The translations under genes and the position numbers were made by a program. A stretch of 64,000 bases of DNA from positions 5,456,001-5,520,000 of the forward strand of contig OY783203.1 of NCBI GenBank assembly GCA_963678705.1, read 5' to 3'. Below the pieces are notes generated by a model. It was not told the DNA's origin. It worked only from the letters and a program-made list of their open reading frames with translations, and did not search any database. Position 1 is the first letter of the stretch. Each line of letters opens with the position of its first letter. The DNA is from Panorpa germanica. Lineage: Eukaryota > Arthropoda > Insecta > Mecoptera > Panorpidae. Below are positions 59,000-64,000 of this stretch, piece by piece.

Positions 59000-61640
59000 T
59001 AAACAATAGATTTTAAGCATAATTACTGTTGTATATACACAAAACAAATTGTTTATTTTTGCTAGAGAATAAATTAGCTAGCTGTATATTAATCCATTGT
59101 ATAATATCTTGAATTAGTGCAATTAGTTTACTCTACAGCTTTATACAAATACATAAAACATTTATTTATCATCAAAAATTAATTTTATGCTTTGTTAAAA
59201 AAATATCGCCTTTCCTTTTATTATGTTTTATAAACATAACCTAAAATTTTGAACCAAAATATCATTAAATTTTATTTTATTTGTTTAACTATGTTTTTAA
59301 TCATTAGTTTAAATTTATAACTAGCAAAACATTTAGGTATTTCTTAGTAATTTAGTACTAGAATAAGTCAAGCGTAAACTCCTATAAACAGAAAACGAAT
59401 AAACAAGAAAATACTTATATTTTAGGTTATAGTTAGAATAGAAAATGTTATAGTTTAGAATTAAAAATGTCATACATTATAGCATCGATTTATATGTGCG
59501 TAATAACAGGTAATGATTAGATTTTTTTATTATAACAGAAACATTGAAATAATCTGTGGTTTACTTTATTTTTGGCTCCATTTTTTTATAACCGTGTTTC
59601 AACAAAATTATCAAAGCAATTCTGAGAATAATTATCTGTAAAAACAATTATAGGTTATGTAATATATTGAAATAAATTTGTTATATGAATAATATTACAT
59701 ATTATCGATTTAAAAATACAATAGATTTCGATCTAAACGTAAATTTTGTGTACATACCTGCTTCTCACTTCAATATATTCGAGTTTGACTTTTCCCGCGT
59801 GTATTTGTTTATGTGACAACAATTCTATCAGTATAATTTAAAAAATTCTTAAGTTGTTCAAACAATTATGTTGAATAGCATAAAAAACTTTTTTTTAAAA
59901 TAAATTACATTTTTTCATTTATGTAGACAACATCTCATATCTTTTGACGTACATTGGACCTACTTCTAGTTTTGATTTGAAGTAACACATGCGCAAGCGT
60001 TGTACAATCTATCTAGTATTTCTTTAAGGTTAATAAAGTAATATTGAATATTTATTTATCTTATAACACGTATTATGAAAGTGCAACCAGAGACAAATAA
60101 AAATATATTAATAATTCTAATCTGCTATACTTTCATGTAATATTTTATTATATTTCTTTTATATAATTTTCTACATCAACTATTTATTTCACAATGCTTT
60201 AAAGTAAAGAATTTACGGTAAGAAATAATCAGAACAGTTTTATTGGCCGTCATATATAACGGGCTCAATAGGTGTTGAATTGACCGACCACTGTACAATC
60301 AAGAAATTTATTAATACTAATACTAAACGGGTTATAAAGTCACTCTTTAAGACTCTAGAAAATATTCAACTTTTTCTTTAAATCAATGATAAAAATTGAC
60401 TATAAAATATTTATAAAATTAAATAATTTTAATAACTTTATTAAAACTTTTATGATTCATTATTAAAAAATGTTAGGTTAAATATTTGTCTAGATCAAAT
60501 AAAAGTTTACTGTGGTTTTGCTTTTGTTTCTAGTTCGTGTTTGATTTAAGTAATATAAGTTCAAGCGCACAGGTGCATAAATAGAACACATTGCACTTTA
60601 ATTTGGTATTTAAAATTGGGGCCACTAGATCATGGCTCAATAGCTTTGCGTTGATTTGTATAATCTGGAGTTTCAACGCCAATCTTCGCTTTTATTTTTT
60701 TTATGAAGTAAAGTTGTGCTACGCATACGTTTCTGTTCTTGTCGTAACTCATATGTGTTTTCGTAGAGTATGTTTCATAGTATGTTGTATATAAATAATG
60801 TATATTTGGCTACGCAAATTTTTCATGAGTACATTTAAAAATCATGAGAAAAAAGATAAAAGAAATATTTTGTATAAAACTTCTTTAGTCAATAAAATCG
60901 TAAAAACGGCATAACAATATAAATATTTAGTATAGTACATTTTCTTCACAGAACAGTCTCTTAAAAAACTATAAATCTATATGTTATATAGGTTTAAATC
61001 AATTGAAACATAAAACTGTCGATTTGAAAGTAGTAATAAAAAAGTTTGTACTTCTTTTTAGAAAGTATATAGATAAGTTAGAAAGTTAGTTTTTTACCCT
61101 TTTTAACTAACATTTTTTATTATTTAATAGTTACCCTTAACTTTCTCATATTGGACCCTTTTTTAAGGTTAATTGTACTTACAATCAACGCATGCACTTT
61201 CTCCGTTGGTATTTTTTACGTGTTTTTTTTAAACAAAGAAAAGAATGCAATTTGAAAAGGTTAAAGTTTTATACAATATTTATCTTTTATCTTTAACATT
61301 TTTGGCAAACACTGTTGTAATATTTTTACTTGGATTTGTCACATTTTTGCACAATTCATTGCTTGGCTTTATGCTTGGGATTGGTGATGTTTACCAAAAT
61401 GTCGTTAAGTGTTTAATATTAAGAATGCAGTGTACCTTTCGCTGGTCCTATTTAAGAGTTCTAGGAGCAGTTCTAGGCATTGTGAGTCGTGGTGTAATGT
61501 TCGATCGAGTGAAGAGTCTCCCTTGATAATGTCTTATTCAAACGCAATATGTTATTTATTTGATTCCTAATATAAATGATGTCAAAGTTGGTGAGATTTA
61601 TAGTTTAACAAAATATAGTAACAATATGCGTTCTGTGCAT
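59000..61640. other. intron 2, nothing recognised
   Basis: AT-rich intronic sequence without repeats shared with the rest of the window. A hydrophobic 93-codon frame at 61245-61526 is most likely chance. Confidence 0.45.
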
Positions 61641-62165
61641 GGTACAGGGTGGTATTAAAAAAGGAAAATCCTTGGAAAATAATATATACCCTGCATAAAT
61701 TCATAAGCAGACGCATATTCTACCTTTTAAAATAATAACTATTAGAAAACAGGGAGACACGGATCACAATTTTCAAATGTACGATATATAAGTTAAAATA
61801 TAACAATAGGGGAGGGACGCCCCTATCCACGCAACACCGGATACCCTAGCTGCGTTTCAGAACTCTGTAGTAGCCTAAAATAATACTGTACGTCGTAGGA
61901 AATACAGGGTGAGGATACAGTATGGTGTTCAAGTAATATTTTATTTTCACCATACGCAGGGGGAATATCAAAATATTAGGGATACATATCACGCCCTTGG
62001 GTATTGTTATAAGGGAAAGGGCAATTGAACATTTTGAGTTGACGTCACGTTTATAAAAATGGCGGATTGTTTTCATTTTCTTTATGTAATAAATTATCAT
62101 CGCAAGGTTATTACGGATACAATGTAGTAACCCTACTATTGGAAATACAAATATGAACATATTTG
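61640..62165. repeat. possible dispersed element with TACAGGGTG words
   Basis: TACAGGGTGGTATTAAAAAA at the left and ATACAGGGTGAGGATACAG inside, with a GC-rich GGGGAGGGACGCCCCTATCC patch. Such words often mark insect transposon ends, but no terminal repeat was found. The minus-strand 104-codon frame is not recognised. Confidence 0.3.
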
Positions 62166-64000
62166 TTCAATTTAGCCACTGTGCTGACAAACCGACGGCC
62201 TAAATCCAACCGTTATAACACATTAACTGAATTCAGCACCAAATAAAACTGTATTAGGAAAATGAAAGAACCGACTTGAATAAAGAAATAATCACAAAGA
62301 AGTTTGGATGTCTAGCACCTGTTCCGGGAAAACTTTTTATGTACTCTCTCACTCCCACTCATATAACACACATAACACTCTCTCACTCACCCACCATGCA
62401 TGTCTCACCACTTTTAAGATTATGAAATTATTCATCGTGTATATCATTATATTTTGTTGATTACGTTGTTTTATGGGGCTTAATGGCCAAATTTTAACCA
62501 TGACTCTCAGCTATTTCACTAATCACAAATTTTTATGCTGGAATTTGGCGTTATTTCAAATTATATTGTAGTAAAAGAAATTTTAAATTACCTAGTAATA
62601 TTTTTATTATGTGTTATATTAGTAATACACCTAAACAACGCGTTCAACGGCTAACGGCTTGTTCTAACGGATTACACCCATTAGGTTAATACATATTTAT
62701 GTGAATTAATGTTTCTAATACATTCAAGGTTTATACCACACATTATACTGACATATAAAAACATTTAAAAAGATAATATTGTGTGAATACATTATGAAGA
62801 TTATTTACCTGGTAAACGTAACATTTACGTAATATATATCTAATATACGTAATTGTAGGCCTTTTCAATACTATTATATACCTCATAATTCCGCTAAATA
62901 CAGTTATGTATATGTTTCTTATATTTTACATTAAAGAAATTAAGTTTTTAAAAATATTTTTACATAAATATTGGTTTTCTTTTCACAAACATTTTTTAAA
63001 TGTAATATATACGTTTTGTGTGGTTCTTTTTACGCAAGGCTTTACCGTATAAATGAATAAACAATGTAGAAACAGTTAATAAATCATATTTAATTGGTCG
63101 TAACATCAAAATGATAAAATATTAGGTTCAGAAAAGTGTTATTATATGCAAGGGACCGTTGCCCTCTTAAAGATTACATTTATTGATTGTAAAACATAAC
63201 CTGCAATATAACAAACATAATTTAATTAATCTATTGTTGTTATTAGTATTATATTCGATCCAAAATTAGCTTGTATTGTATTTAGAATGCAATTGTTGCA
63301 ACTGCATTTTTTACACTGAGAAAACAACACTTAAGCCTTATTATATAGCCTATTATATTTATATTAGTACCGCCATAAATAATTATATATTATTTGTATA
63401 CGTATATATATATTGTATTGGAAGTAACACCTTTACATTTAATGATCTATCTTACAATGAAATATATTTTCCTGCTCATGAAACTTTGACCTTGAAGTGA
63501 CAGTTTAAATGAGCATAAAAAAAATCCGAATGACTTTTTTTCTATCTGCATCAGTAAGAAACATACTTGTACATGTCTGGTTTGAGTTTGACGTTAGCTG
63601 AATACATGGCGCATGTATACACGTTGCAATAAAAAATTTAGTGTTTATGACTTTAATAAAAATAAAGGGGGCATAATATCAGCTGTATATAGTTGTCTCT
63701 TTTACTCTATGTTGTTATTTTTATGTTAAAAGAGGATGATGATATTTTCAAATGTAGGTTACATTGGATGATCTAATTTAGCGAACAATTTTAAAGTGTT
63801 GTTATATCACAGATAGTTGTTATTTTAAGTTTTTTTATAGTATTCTTTAAGCCTTGTGTTTTATATTTTATCGTTTTTATAAGTCGTATTACAATAGTTT
63901 TTTTTTCTCTTTCTTTGTATATTGTATGGAAAAAGTATTGATATTTTTAACAGTTTTTGATGAAAATAAAAACAATTATAACATCAATACTACATAATTT

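Larger units (their letters stand above)
54089..64000 (+). other. abd-A: abd-A intron 2 (5' portion, continues past window)
   Basis: No homeobox-encoding sequence (for example one encoding KIWFQNRRMK) was seen from here to the window end, so the intron is at least 9.9 kb. It is mostly very AT-rich. It contains SINE copies at 55690-55850, 57072-57290 and 58310-58490, and an AT-rich dispersed repeat at 57530-57975 that is shared with the left end of the window. From 58.5 to 61.6 kb I see nothing but AT-rich unique-looking DNA. A possible repeat with GC patches lies at 61640-62165, and CT-rich sequence at 62335-62410. Confidence 0.85.

Noticed and set aside
61846-62160. 104-codon hydrophobic minus-strand frame
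   Set aside because: Hydrophobic bias is expected from AT-rich DNA; no domain. It lies in a probable repeat within abd-A intron 2.
54100-64000. abd-A homeobox exon
   Set aside because: No sequence encoding the homeodomain core (for example KIWFQNRRMK or RRRGRQTYTRFQ) was seen. It must lie 3' of the window.

Overview
The window is AT-rich animal DNA with one recognisable protein-coding gene: the 5' part of the Hox gene abdominal-A (abd-A) on the + strand. Exon 1 (50212-50791) encodes the conserved N terminus (begins MSSKFIIDSMLPKYPQFQ), the MYPYVS and DKSCRYT blocks, and the YPWM hexapeptide. A microexon (54044-54088) supplies DWMSPFDRVVCGEFN. The homeobox exon is not in the window, so intron 2 runs off the 3' end (more than 9.9 kb). 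The protein is insect abd-A. The N terminus, dense tRNA-derived SINEs and many MITEs suggest a holometabolous insect, probably a lepidopteran. The order is my inference.

Layout: positions 1-48000 are upstream of abd-A. If the usual insect Hox order and orientation hold, this is the abd-A/Abd-B intergenic (iab-like) regulatory domain. It holds no convincing protein gene. It contains at least 20 copies of one tRNA-derived SINE family, several MITE families with visible terminal inverted repeats, DNA-transposon and LINE remnants, TA microsatellites, and a few GC-rich islands that stand out from the background: about 8.0, 9.9 and 12.8 kb. Two short exon-like islands on the abd-A strand (10.74 and 48.42 kb) could belong to an upstream non-coding transcript. 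CTCF-core-like sites lie at about 40.98, 41.46 and 47.07 kb, with a related Pho/YY1-like inverted pair at 12.86 kb.

Positions 48.2-52.7 kb (promoter region, 5' UTR, exon 1, start of intron 1) are nearly free of recognisable transposon insertions and richer in GC, as expected for a constrained Hox promoter. Intron 1 (3.25 kb) takes up SINEs only in its 3' half. Intron 2 carries several SINEs up to 58.5 kb and little recognisable beyond that.

The most interesting points concern abd-A itself. The TDWM motif is assembled only by joining exon 1 to the microexon. The microexon has two donor sites exactly 12 nt apart (with or without GEFN), and either form is a multiple of 3, so skipping would also keep the frame. 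A short uORF ends on the abd-A start codon (ATGA overlap). No wholly new system was found. No mir-iab-4 hairpin, CRISPR array, rRNA or functional tRNA gene was recognised, and no retrovirus- or LTR-type element was recognised.
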